Below, in pieces: positions 1 to 10,794 of a stretch of 64,000 nt of DNA. Each line of letters begins with the position of its first letter. Position 1 is the stretch's first letter. The stretch comes from Botrytis cinerea B05.10 (lineage: Eukaryota; Ascomycota; Leotiomycetes; Helotiales; Sclerotiniaceae): assembly GCF_000143535.2 (NCBI RefSeq), contig NC_037313.1:1061501-1125500 (forward strand), read 5' to 3'. The notes beneath the pieces were generated by a model. The model ran no database searches. It was not told where the DNA came from and saw only the letters and a program-made list of their open reading frames with translations. The position numbers were made by a program, and so were the translations under genes.

Positions 1-716
1 TACTAGCCACACTAGCCGCAGCTTTAATATTTGCCTCCTTTGTCGAATTGCCCTTGGCAATCTTACTCAACTTCGCATCATCCATAGCCAAATTTGCGAC
101 TTTTTGAAGGGCAACGACCATTTTACATTCATCGGCCATGAAGACTGCTGGACAAGCTGCTTGTAATGTAGCATTTGATTGTAATGTTTGAAGTTTGTCG
201 GCGGCATCTGAAGCTTTGAGTTCGATTTCTGCTACTTTGGTCATGTCATTGTTGACGGTCGCTGAGACCAGTGTTTGGTTGGCAGCGAAGTCAACAAATT
301 TTTGGAGGAGAAATTGTTGATTGCATGATGAATTGGTCATGATTGCTGAATCAATGACAGCGCAGTCGGACATGAGGGTAGTGTTGCTTTGAAGCTCCGT
401 GAGTTTCACAGAAGCGGCGGAAGCTTGAGCTTGGAGAGAAGCAGCTCTTGTCGCGTTGTCTAATAGGTATTAGTCTAGCCGTCTTAAGGTTGATATATAG
501 AGAGCCGAGAAGTTTGGTGAAATTCAGGGGATCTTAGAGGTATAACATACTTCCGGTGATAGCATCGACCTTGGTTTGATTGCTGGCCAATTGAACCAAG
601 GCATTCAACTTCAACATTTCTTTACATGTCTGAGTCTCAGTAAGGGTTCTGTTAGTACCCTGAGCTGCCACAACAGTGGAGAGGAGGAAAGAGACAAAAA
701 TTGTTGAATATTGCAT
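1..716 (-). CDS. Secreted Ala/Ser-rich protein with ~67-residue Cys repeats (3' end off window)
   Basis: Exons 551–716 and 1–459, joined across a 91-base intron (460–550, GTATGT…TAG); the coding frame is still open at base 1, so the C-terminus lies outside the window. The start gives an N-terminal hydrophobic signal peptide of about 18 residues (cleavage likely after VVAA). The mature part is a helical-looking, Ala/Thr/Asn-rich chain with many N-glycosylation sequons (NRT, NQT, NAT, NTT, NSS). It contains about three imperfect copies of a ~67-residue unit that starts at a Cys (CKEML, CNQQF, CKMVV) and has a second Cys near its end (SDCA, AACP). I do not recognise the family. A secreted or wall-associated protein is inferred; an effector or adhesin role is possible but unproven. 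The internal start and the intron are well supported by frame continuity. Confidence 0.75.
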
Positions 717-1535
717 AATTGTTAGGAAAAAGATAGAACCGGTCTAGATAAAATAGAATAGAATATTAAACGGACCTGCCGGGAAGTAAAGATGTATAGA
801 AGGAGTGAAAGAAGATATTGTGAGTTAGAGTAATAGAAAAGGAATGCTTGTGAGCGACTTTCAATACTTATATGGACGTTTGATACTTTGTACACTAAAT
901 GAAATTCATTATCCCACATACATGAAGCCAATCCATGTTTCGGATGACAAGAAATCGTGGACCATTGACTTGATCTCGAGAACAGATGGATAATTGGATT
1001 GGTTGTGATTATTTGAAAGCTCTCGAGCCCATGTATTGGAACAGATCATGCTTGGGGATGCAATAACCATCCTGTCTCGCTGACGAGTCTTCTATTTTTG
1101 AGATTAAACCAAAAACAGCTAGCTGATCGAACCTGCCGACTTTTCAGACCATCTTGCAGGCTTCTATACGATACCAATTTCTCTAACGTTCTGTTTGCGA
1201 GATTTGTAACGCCATTGATCATTGATCCCCTTTCAGTATGCCTTGCAAGTTTTACGGGGTCATCTTGATTTAAGAAACATGGGTGAAATTACGCGAAACA
1301 ATTAGGTTGCAGATCTCCCGCTTTGATGAACCTCAATTGGTGAACATTTGTTGTTTCAAAGTATTGACAAAGTGTCAATGCGGCTGTGATGAAAAGGGAC
1401 ACTTGTCATTGGGTATTTATTAAGTATATTGAACATGCAAAAGAAACGTTTGTTCATGGAGCCGTAGTTTAACGTTATGTGTGACGACACTAACGTTCCA
1501 ATCTAGAGGTGCATTAAGCTTTCTACTGGGAAAGT
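717..1535. other. Intergenic: promoter of secreted protein, 3' flank of AIM22
   Basis: No supported gene. It holds the upstream region of the leftward secreted-protein gene and the 3' flank of the lipoyltransferase gene. Small open frames here lack coding character. Confidence 0.5.
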
Positions 1536-2917
1536 TCAAGCATCCCTTCTCCGCTCTTTTCTCCAATCCACTAATTTGTGGGAGAATAATCTGCTGAGCC
1601 ATTTCAAAGGTTCCTCAGAAAAGCTACTAGGGAACATATTCCACTCGATTTCATGTATCTTTTTGTTCACTAGTTCCTTCCCAATTTGGACCGGTTCGCC
1701 ATTTTCTTTATATTCTACATCGGCCTCGATAATTGCTCCGTTTCGTGCCGTGAAGTTGGCCTTGAACTGTATCTCTGCATCAGTATTGTTGATCATGTGT
1801 CAATTTCCCGTGCTAAACTCACATCTGGCGGCAAGTCTCTGGGAAGCGGAAGCTGCGTCTTTTTGTTTTTTATTGATGTATCTGCTGAGAATGAAAATTG
1901 GGGAGTTTGTGAGAATATCCAATCTAAAGACTGTTTTCCAAATTGTCAGCTTAAGCTTCTGCAAAAGGGGGAATGGAGGGAGTTCTAATTACGCACAGTA
2001 AGCTCTTCCAAACCTTTAGATATCTCGGGAACTTCTTTGACATCCTCCCGTAAAAGTATTGGTTCTTGAGAACCATACATCTTACTGAACTCCTCTACTA
2101 CTGCTTTTTCGAATGCCTTGTTTTGGATCTTGACATTTGCAACTGAAGAGCTGACACTTTCCACACCACGAGCAGTGATGAATCTCATTGCAGGGGACCT
2201 CAGGAATTTTCCAATGTTTGAAATGTTTGGAGAGTTTAGTAAACAAGTACCATGGTGAAGAGATCTTTCCCTTGTTAACTTATAGGCCGAACCTGATACC
2301 TTGAATATTTTAAACCCACTTCCACCCACGTTTGTTGGCTTCAATACTATATCATGTCGAGCATTAACCATAGCACGATCAACACCAAGTTTATGTAAAG
2401 CTCTCACTACCATCTCGGCATGCTTATCGCGATCGAAATGCGACGTAGGACATATGACACAGTAATTGACATTTCCAAGATCGTGAAAGACGGTTCCTCC
2501 CCCCGAACGGCGTCGAACCAAGGCTACATCTCCAATCGGGGATTGTGCGAGCAGACCAAGATTCACTTCATTCCAAGGGTTTTGATTTCGTCCAATAACA
2601 ATACTGCGTTCATTGGTGTAGAGAAATAAGACCGTAGAATCTGCGGGGGTCTTCTGCAGAAGATAGTGTTCGATGGACAAGTTAATGAATGGATCGTTCG
2701 TTCGTGATATGTATATTTGGGATTTGTTGACTGGATTGGTAGCTTCTTGGACGAATTTCCCTATTGACACACTGCTATGAGTAGAAACATTTCTGCGAAC
2801 AAAGAGCTCTGTGGATATCGTGCTTCTGCCACGCAATATGCATTGGCGCATCAATCCTCTCGAAGGAATGACTGATTTTTGGTACATCTGGAGAGACTCA
2901 AGCACCCAAGCAGCCAA
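1536..2917 (-). CDS. AIM22: Mitochondrial lipoyltransferase / lipoate-protein ligase A family
   Basis: Exons 1997–2917, 1823–1930 and 1536–1766 give 419 residues. The family attaches lipoate to E2 subunits of 2-oxoacid dehydrogenases and to glycine-cleavage H protein in mitochondria. The N-terminal ~45 residues are basic and Ser/Thr-rich, as expected for a mitochondrial presequence. The biotin/lipoate-ligase core is clear: RRRSGGGTVFHD near residues 135–146, and a KVSGSAYK segment near 206 with the lipoyl-AMP lysine region, followed by HHGTCLL. The second exon begins SLDWIFSQTPQFSF, matching the conserved W..GxTPxF segment that closes the catalytic domain; the last exon supplies the accessory domain. 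Intron 1 is 66 bases with a CTGAC branch site. The gene is divergent from ARO2 with about 330 bases between start codons. Yeast AIM22 and human LIPT1 are the named relatives; assignment is firm, exon 3 acceptor slightly less so. Confidence 0.88.
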
Positions 2918-3128
2918 TATACTCTTCGGACGTTGAATTTGTTGCCTTCTCCATACAAAATTCGGAGATGGTTCAATTTGTCTAGTGAGTTGACCGGGGT
3001 ATTCTTCGGGATATTACCACATTCACGGCAGAACCTCTCGATGACCAGGGGATTTCTTTTCCCATCTCACATCATCCCACATCATCCCGACAAATCGGGT
3101 CCGGGCTCGGAAAAAGTAAAGTAAAGAA

Positions 3129-3135
3129 AGAGTCA
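3129..3135. promoter_or_regulatory. TGACTCT near-consensus Gcn4/CPC1 element upstream of ARO2
   Basis: AGAGTCA on the plus strand reads TGACTCT on the minus strand, one base from the Gcn4/CPC1 core TGACTCA, about 115 bases before the ARO2 start codon in the AIM22–ARO2 divergent promoter. General amino-acid control of aromatic biosynthesis is known in fungi; function here is inference. Confidence 0.35.
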
Positions 3136-3249
3136 TCAACTCATTTTTTGATTTTTGTTAATATATAGAAAGACTCTTGTTGATGCCCTTTTCGACTTCA
3201 CATAGCCAATCTCGCATCACAGTGCATATTCCTCATACTTCTTCTCAAA

Positions 3250-4697
3250 ATGTCTACATTTGGCCAATATTTCAAAGTTACTACGTATGTACGAATCATT
3301 CAATCCAATTGACCGGCCCATCATTACCAAATTTACTTCCATTCAAAGTTACCCCTCCGTTCCAAAATCAGCAGAAAAAGACTGACTTATCTTCTTCTCA
3401 TAGCTACGGAGAGTCGCATTGTCGCTCTGTAGGATGTATAGTCGATGGAGTTCCACCAGGAATGGAGCTCACAGAAGCAGATATTCAACCCCAAATGACT
3501 CGTCGTCGTCCCGGTCAATCCGCCCTCACCACTCCTCGCGATGAAAAAGACAAAGTCGAAATCCAATCTGGAACAGAATTCGGAATTACACTTGGCACAC
3601 CGATTGGAATGATTGTTCGCAATCAAGATCAGCGACCACACGATTATGGAAACAAAACAATGGACCTTTACCCTCGCCCTTCTCATGCGGACTGGACATA
3701 CCTCGAGAAGTACGGCGTCAAGGCTAGCAGTGGTGGAGGAAGAAGTAGCGCAAGAGAGACAATTGGTAGAGTGGCAGCCAGTGCCATTGCTGAAAAATAT
3801 TTAAGACTCGCACATGGAATTGAGATTGTCGCATTTGTCTCTTCCGTCGGCAGTACCCATATGTTCCCACCAACTGCCGAACACCCAAGTCCTTCCACAA
3901 ACCCCGCTTTCCTCTCACTTATACAAGACGTAACACGTGAACGTGTCGACGAATTCGTCCCAGTCCGCTGCCCTGACGCTAAGGCATCTGAGAAAATGGC
4001 CGAAATTATCGCAGAATATAGAGATAAACAAGACAGCATTGGAGGAACTGTTACTTGCGTAATCCGCAATGTTCCATCCGGACTTGGCGAACCTTGTTTC
4101 GATAAAATGGAAGCAATGCTCGCTCATGCTATGCTCAGTATCCCAGCCTCTAAAGGTTTCGAAATCGGATCCGGATTCGGTGGCTGTGAAGTCCCAGGTT
4201 CCAAACACAACGATCCATTTATTCTTGCTACTGAAGTACCACCTCTCGAGACTGGTGCATCAAAGAATGGAATTCCTCGTCCTAAATTAACAACCAAGAC
4301 AAACAACTCTGCCGGTATTCAAGGAGGTATCACAAATGGTGCACCCATCTATTTCCGTGTAGCTTTCAAACCAGCAGCCACCATTGGTCAAGCTCAAGAA
4401 ACTGCCACTTATGACGGTTCTGGCTCCGGTATTCTCGAAGCTAAGGGTCGTCACGATCCATGCGTTGTTCCTCGTGCAGTACCTATTGTAGAGGCAATGG
4501 CAGCTCTCACAGTTATCGATGCCTTGATGGCACAACAAGCCCGTCAAACTTCAAGAAGTCTGTTACCACCCCTCAAAAATATCGTACCTGCAAAATACAC
4601 AGTAGTAGGTGGTGAAGCTGCAAAGGAGAAGATGGAAATACAGGATAAGGGAGTTGTAGGTGGTATTGATGGGGAGGTTTTAAATGGATCAAATTAA
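3250..4697 (+). CDS. ARO2: Chorismate synthase
   Basis: Exons 3250–3284 and 3404–4697 encode 442 residues. The enzyme converts EPSP to chorismate, the last common step of aromatic amino-acid synthesis. The short first exon gives [12 protein letters not shown] and joins exactly to YGESHC, the conserved chorismate synthase N-terminus; the 119-base intron starts GTATGT and ends CATAG. Further family signatures are RRPGQS near residue 48, [15 protein letters not shown] near residue 120, and the late [13 protein letters not shown] block. FMN-binding and catalytic His/Arg residues lie in these blocks. In fungi the protein is normally bifunctional with its own flavin reductase activity. The C-terminus extends about 40 residues past the usual core, low in complexity. 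An in-frame open region upstream of exon 2 is intron, not coding. Confidence 0.95.
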
Positions 4698-5322
4698 CTC
4701 ACTTTTAAGTGTAAATTGTAAATAGTTTTTGGGTAGAATAGAAGCGATAAATAGGCTATTTTCTTGAAATTTGGCGTTGTGTTTTCTGATCATATTAAAA
4801 ATGGAAAGGCGATGACAATGTAAATTCGAAATTCAACTCTCATTATTTTACTTTTTACGAAAGCCATGCATTTACTTATGATCTGATATTGCCGCTAGAT
4901 CTACCTTGTCGAAATTGGAACTACTCAACAACTTATCGAAGCGGGATGAAGACTAACGCCCCTGAATAATAGCCGCCTTAACTACCATAGGCGAAAACCC
5001 AACCGAGTGATCATTTATCCCGCCAAAAATAACCTTAATTCCTCATCACTCCAAACATCTCCACCACACAAATCAAAATAGGAATAAATTCACCAACTAA
5101 AACAAAACCTCTACTCCTCATCATCATACCACACTAAATCCATCCATACATCCCTGTGATTTTCTATTGGAAAATGGAGCACTCCCCACATAAAAATAAA
5201 ATCGGAGAGGAAAAAAAATTCTCGCTTAGAGATGAAAATTTTGCGAGGAAAAAGTAAGTGCTCATCAACTCTGCTCTACATCTGTGGAAGATGAAGAAGA
5301 GAAGGGAGATGAACAGATGAAT
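4698..5322. other. Intergenic, 3' flank of ARO2
   Basis: AT-rich, no gene seen. A minus-strand T-run (plus-strand A8 at about 5212) lies about 100 bases downstream of the tRNA and is the nearest strong Pol III-type terminator that I see. Confidence 0.4.
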
Positions 5323-5394
5323 TGGACTAGCGGCGAATCGAACGCCGGACCTCTCCCATGCTAAGGGAACATTATACCACTAAACCACAAGCCC
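5323..5394 (-). tRNA. tRNA-Ala (anticodon AGC), intronless
   Basis: The minus strand folds as a 72-base tRNA without the encoded CCA. The acceptor stem is GGGCTTG/CTAGTCC with discriminator A. It contains G3·U70, the universal alanine identity pair. The anticodon stem-loop is TTCCC-TTAGCAT-GGGAG, so the anticodon is AGC (read as IGC). The T arm is CGGCG-TTCGATT-CGCCG with the canonical B box, and the D arm GTTTAGTGGTATAAT carries the A box. Pair 6–67 is a T–T mismatch, the only flaw I see in the acceptor stem. No intron is present. Confidence 0.93.
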
Positions 5395-5402
5395 GTTTTT
5401 TG

Positions 5403-5586
5403 ATATGAGAGAGAGATGGAGAAGGTTTATGAAGGAGGGGGAGTGGGGAGGGGAGGGAGATTAGGAGGGAGGGGTGTGGAGCTGTGAGGGAGGGGGACGA
5501 GTGGGGCGGAGAGGGGGACAGGTTTGGGTTTTGGGTGTGGACGTTATGCTTGTGTGGATGGATGGATGGATAGATAGATAGATGGA
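5403..5586. repeat. Purine/G-rich tract followed by (GGAT)n/(GATA)n microsatellite
   Basis: From 5403 to about 5525 the plus strand is almost pure purine with many GGG–GGGGG runs, then from about 5557 a run of GGAT and AGAT tetranucleotides. The tract starts within ten bases of the 5' end of the tRNA gene. It could form G-quadruplex or triplex DNA; that is inference from composition. Confidence 0.6.
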
Positions 5587-6822
5587 TTATATATACTCCA
5601 TATTCCGAAGAGCGAGGTAAGCTCAGTTAAAATATATGTCCCTTAGAAGTATCTACATCGTATGTATGTATAAATTTCATTATCTCTCTCGTTCTCTCAT
5701 ATATCATCTATCTTGTCTGCTTGGGACTCTTGTCTATTGTTCCAAGCTATCTATCTTGAATATTTAGAGATTTCCTATTCTGCCTACCTGTCTGTTTTAT
5801 CTTTCAGGAATGAACGTGGAGTGTTTTTTTTTCTCTTTGAGGAGATAGGAAGTTTGGGGGGTTTGAGCATTTGTGAGATATTTTGTAGTTGGTTATTGGA
5901 AAAATATTTGGTGGATTTTTGTTGTGATTAGATGTGTTTGATTTTTCCGATGGGAAGGGGATTTTGAAATTGTTAGATGGAGAGATTGCTCTGTTCATGG
6001 TTCTCATTTTTCAATTTTTCTATGATTTGTCGCTATTATAGAAATAGTTCTTCAAACCTACTTCAGAAGTCTCCTACTTCAATGTTTCATTCCGTAAAAA
6101 CATAGGTCAATAACGTTAAACCACTGTCGCTTTTTTCTTATACTTAGCGAATGCGAAGGGACTAGCTCTTTCAGTGACAATTATCTTCTATATATAGCCA
6201 GCTCTTTACACAGAACACAATATTTAGATTAGGACATACCATTATATGTGCCATGTCATCAGTGGTCTTATCAAATCAACACATTCCTATTCTTCAACCT
6301 AAGGAGCGAGGGGATAGGTAGTTATTTATTGTATTTCATTGCGAGTCGTCTTGATAAATATATTGTTCTTGAAGATGTTGCAAAAAGGTACACAAAAGAT
6401 GATTATGCTCAACACTTAAGATGGATTAGGAAAGTTGGTGGATAGCAAACTCGAGGTTTTAAATTATATGAATTAAGTGTGTTAAGATTAGGTATAGATT
6501 TGCATCAAGTTGGTTATTTGAATATATGATCGATTAATTTTATTCCATCTAGAGGGAAAGTAGTAGAATGAAGGAGGGGAAAGAGAGGAAAGAGCGAAGA
6601 AAAAGTATAGAACTGAATTAATTCCCTTGTCTGATCGATTTTATAGGAGAGATGGCAAGAGAAAGAAAAGTTAACACGGGGAGAATGGGATGAGCGGGTT
6701 CAATAGGGGAATGAGTTTTATTTTTCTATGCCACTTAAATGTCCTGATCCATCCATATTATGATCAAAAGACGCGCAAACAGAGCCTATTTAAAAAGAAA
6801 AATCCAACTTGAAAGAACCTAG
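5587..6822. other. Intergenic, no gene seen
   Basis: AT-rich spacer between the tRNA and the 3' end of the HET gene. Open frames of 60–72 codons (for example 5713–5931, 6248–6445) have no recognisable domain and no splice partners. Confidence 0.45.
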
Positions 6823-9800
6823 TTACCCGTGTCCTTTTATTTTCCATGTGGAAAGACGCTTTACAACATCTGGGTCCCAATCCTTTGCTCCTAATGCTAA
6901 TATCTCTTCTAACGTCTCCTCTGCGATTGGAAATCGATCCCCCAGTCTTTCAAAAATAACTAGAATTATAAGGTAAGATCGGGGTCCCTTATTCCTTGCT
7001 GCAATTTTTAATATTTCTTCTGTAATCGGAATTTGATCCCCCAACTTTTCAAAGAGAATTTTCATTAAATATGTTGCATATGACCCCTCATTCCCTACTG
7101 CAGCTTTCAATATCTCTTCTGTAATTAGAAATTGATTCCCAAATCTTTCAAAAATAAACTGTATAACATCACATCCACATGACCCCTCATTCCCTGCTAC
7201 AGCTTTTAATATCTCTTCTGTGATTAGAAATTGATTCTCAAATCTTTCAAAAAGAAACCGTGTAGTGGAATATCCACATAACCCCTTATTCCCTGCTGCA
7301 GCTTTTAATATATCTTCTGTGATTAGAAATTGATTCTCAAATCTTTCAAAAAGAAACTGTATAATATCATATCCATATAACCCCTCATTCCCTGCTGCAG
7401 CTTTTAATATCTCTTCTGTAATTAGAAATTGATTCCCTAATCTTTCAAAAAGAGACTGTCTAATATTATCTCTATATAACCCCTCATTTCCTGCTGCAGC
7501 TTTTAATATCTCTTCTGTGATTAGAAATTGATTCTCTAATTTTTCAAAAAGAAATTCTATAATAGCATATCCATTCCTTACATTTCCTGCTGCAGCTTTC
7601 AATATCTCTTCTGTGATTAGAAATTGATTCTCTAATCTTTCAAAAAGAAAATGTCTAATGTTATATTCATATAACCCCTCATTTCCTGCTGCAGCTTTTA
7701 ATATCTCTTCTGTAATTAGAAATTGATTCCCTAATCTTTCAAAAAGAAATTCTATAATGGCATATCCATTCCTCAAATTTCCTGCTGCAGCTTTTAATAC
7801 CTCTTCGGTGATCAAAATGTCCTCTCTTTCTTCTAGCAAAAGCTCAATCATTTCTAATCCGCAGTTTTCATTGGCTGCTGCTGTCTTGACTACTTCTTCT
7901 GTAATCGGGACATAGCCAGATCTTCTCTCGAGTAAGAGTGTCATTACTCTGCAACATGATAATGATGCAATCTTGATCAGATCTTCTTTTGAAACTTGAG
8001 CGGCGCTTTCTCCTGTCTCAAGGAGATTCTTCATTGCTTCTAGCTCTTCTGTCCCCTCCAGGAGTCCTTGCTCTCGATAACATGACTGCAGATCAGCTAC
8101 ACTAGTTAGTGTTTCTGGGTGTTCGACCCCTTGTAGTTGTTTTCTTTTCCGTATTACATGCAATAATAATTCCTCTGCGCGCTTATAATTTTTTGAATCC
8201 TTCAAGAATAGCGCAAAGTTGTGCAATCCGATCACTCCGTCAAATGTTTTCGACCCAGTCTCCAAATAATCATCCAAATTTGAGTACTCTCCTACTTCTG
8301 GATACTCGTCGATATCGGAATTCTCCTCAGCTTCTGAGCTCGAACCCATCTCTGAATTACCCTCCCATTCAATATGATCCAAAATCGATAATTCACCGCC
8401 TGTTGATGATAAAGACTGGCTTCTCTGGCGACTCCGCATTGATGAGCTCTTGCCTGTCTTCCAAAGTTTTCCCTCCGAACTTAAGCTTGAGGAAATAGGG
8501 GGATAACTTTCCTCTGTGAGTAGATCGATCTTCGTCTTTTGACTCTCATGTGTTTTTGAAGCTTCCCCAGTCGTTGAGTAGACATGCCCTAGATTTTTCT
8601 CGGATTCTCCCAAGTCCCAAACAAGTAAAAACTCACGCGGGAAAGTCATCTTCGAGCCTATAACTTTTGGCCACTTGGGACTTGCTGCAATCATGATCAC
8701 AGAAAAATGATCCTTGCAAGATCTGATGATCGTTGGCTTTAACACTCCTTGTATAAGATACACGATGTCGCCTCTCTGTACGTTTTTTTCCACAGTCGGG
8801 AGATTCCAAGTAGTTCTCCTTTTCTTCGTTCTCTCCAAATACTTTAGAGCGTCAGTGCAAGAAATGTCCAATTTTACCGTGTCATTCCAAGGAGCATCAA
8901 CTTCCACTGAATTCACCCAGCCAAGAACACATCCTTTGCTTCTGATTATTGCTTCCTTTCTGTCTTGCGGGAACCTCACATTTATCTCTTTACAAAGAAT
9001 GAACCGGACAAGCTGCTGAAAGAGTTGTTCCCACAGAATGGTGTAGTCAGGGAGTAGGCCTGCTGAGGTAGGGCTATCAGAGCACATAGAGAGTAAAGCA
9101 TAAACTTTATCACGATCATCGGTCGCTTCCCGGGTGTAATATGTTTCCATAAGCTCGCTTAAGGGGCGAATATCGAGGGAGAAATTGTCAGAACTACTTG
9201 TTGCATATTTTGGCCGAAGGGTTGCCTCCTTCATGAGATAAGTTACGGAACGAATCAGTCTTTGCAATCTTGGATAAGCTTCTAGATAGGCATTTGAAGC
9301 ATTTAACCCTGCACAGAACGCATATCCGTCGATCTCAACAAGACCACACATGATCAGTATGTGCCGAGCTGCTGCAGCTTCTTGTAACACCTATACCAGA
9401 TTTTAGTAACAGTTAACAACTTATCAAGTGATGTTTGCTCCCTTACCCAAATGCGACGAAACCATGGGCGTTGAAGCAGTGCAATAATTGCCTTCCGAGT
9501 TGTTTTCCTTGAAGAGATTTCAGATTGGTTTGCAGCAATGACTATTTCTTCAAGAGCTAGATCGCTATTGTCTGCTGCTTCTCCAAGCCAAACGACTACT
9601 TGGCTCGCTTTACTGTATATCTTCGCCATAAGCTGGACCTGATGACCTCTTTCACTTAGGTCTTCTTGATTGATACAAATGGCATCTATCCATATAATGC
9701 GGTCTAAAACGGGATCTCGAAGGCGTAAGAGAGCACTGTGAAGGTTTGCCCTGACAATCAAACTATGCCCATTTACGCAAATAGAACAAGAATTATCTGC

Positions 9801-9977
9801 ATCTCCCCACACATACGATAAAGCTTCATATCGATGAGTACCTCTACCCGAATCATGTAGAGGATACACAAACAGCGTACAGTTGATATCAGCCTCCTCG
9901 TTCTCATTCGGCAAAATGCGAAGCAACCGAATATTATTAGACACCAGCGGTAGCGACGAATAAAGAGATTGAGACAT
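6823..9977 (-). CDS. HET-domain (heterokaryon incompatibility) protein with TPR and ITEEILKAAAGN repeats
   Basis: Exons 9447–9977 and 6823–9390 with a 56-base intron encode 1032 residues. The N-terminal HET domain is canonical: IRLLRILP near residue 17, YEALSYVWG near 54, IWIDAICINQED near 105, AKIYSKASQVVVWLG near 129, and PWFRRIWVLQE exactly across the splice junction, which proves the intron. A Ser/Glu-rich linker follows, then one or two TPR/kinesin-light-chain-like units (YKRAEELLLHV, HPETLTSVADL). The C-terminus is about ten repeats of 32–33 residues built on ITEEILKAAAGN, an ankyrin-like helical repeat seen in fungal HET and NOD-like proteins. HET proteins trigger cell death upon non-self recognition; the repeats are the likely sensor. 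The start at 9977 fits HET family N-termini; an upstream in-frame ATG at 10172 would add 65 unlikely residues. No broken codons are seen, so the gene appears intact. Confidence 0.9.
6905..7910 (-). repeat. Coding tandem repeat, alternating 99- and 96-bp units
   Basis: The C-terminal third of the HET gene is an array of about ten direct repeats. The landmark CTGT in the ITEE codons recurs at 7710, 7611, 7515 and 7416, giving spacings of 99, 96 and 99 bases, and at about 99 bases thereafter. Central copies are nearly identical in the framework and differ mainly in eight to ten codons after AAAGN. Confidence 0.9.
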
Positions 9978-10794
9978 GTCGCAGAACTCGTACACAGAGA
10001 CTAGAATTTGTTTGGCGTGAATGTTTGTGATGATATGGACCAGATGGAACGATTGTAGTTTCAACACGATGGACAACAACAGAAAGGTGGGGAAGAGAGT
10101 GTAAACTTGCTTACGAATTAGTTTCCCAATGACCGTCCATCGATATGTGGAGAATTTTCCACTAATCCTCATGGGACAACATGTGAGCCCATTTAGGCAT
10201 CTCGATACCAGTGCATATTATAGGTCCATGATAAATTGGCCCATTTGACCAATAGCAGTTTCTGACAACTCACTCAGAACAACCAATAGTCAACGGATTA
10301 GAACGTAGCCTTCGAGCTGTCAACTATCATAAAAACAGGATGAGTTAAGTATATTGAAAACTAACGTAACCTAGAAAAATATCATTTATCTACCTATGTA
10401 GTCTCTATGGATTGCACAATGCTCAAGTATAATTTGCACAACAGAATAATACCAACCGAAATCCTCTAAACCTTCTCAATCCCAGACTTACACCTAAAAC
10501 CTAGCTATACTCATTAGAACCTACTAATCTCTCACCACTCAAGACCCAATATCTCTAATGCATAGATTCAGTCTTATAAGAAATGTCTCGAAAATGAATG
10601 ATACATGAAGATAATGTCCACCCATGCCCCGCGAAAAGTTATACTTGACTTAGCCAACTCCAAAAATGACTATCGATTCCGATTTCTGGGATAAACGAGC
10701 CAAAGATTTTTCTTCAGTCCCGAGTTATGGGAGTAGAATCAGATTAGAGTCTCTCTGAAGGCGCTAAACCTAACCGTTCGTACCAGTCAACCCA
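9978..10794. other. Intergenic: HET gene promoter and 3' flank of the large gene
   Basis: No supported gene. Upstream flank of the HET gene plus the 3' side of the next leftward gene; AT-rich, without obvious repeats. Confidence 0.5.

Noticed and set aside
9978..10172. N-terminal extension of the HET protein from the ATG at 10172
   Set aside because: The added 65 residues are unlike HET family N-termini; the ATG at 9977 gives the usual start.
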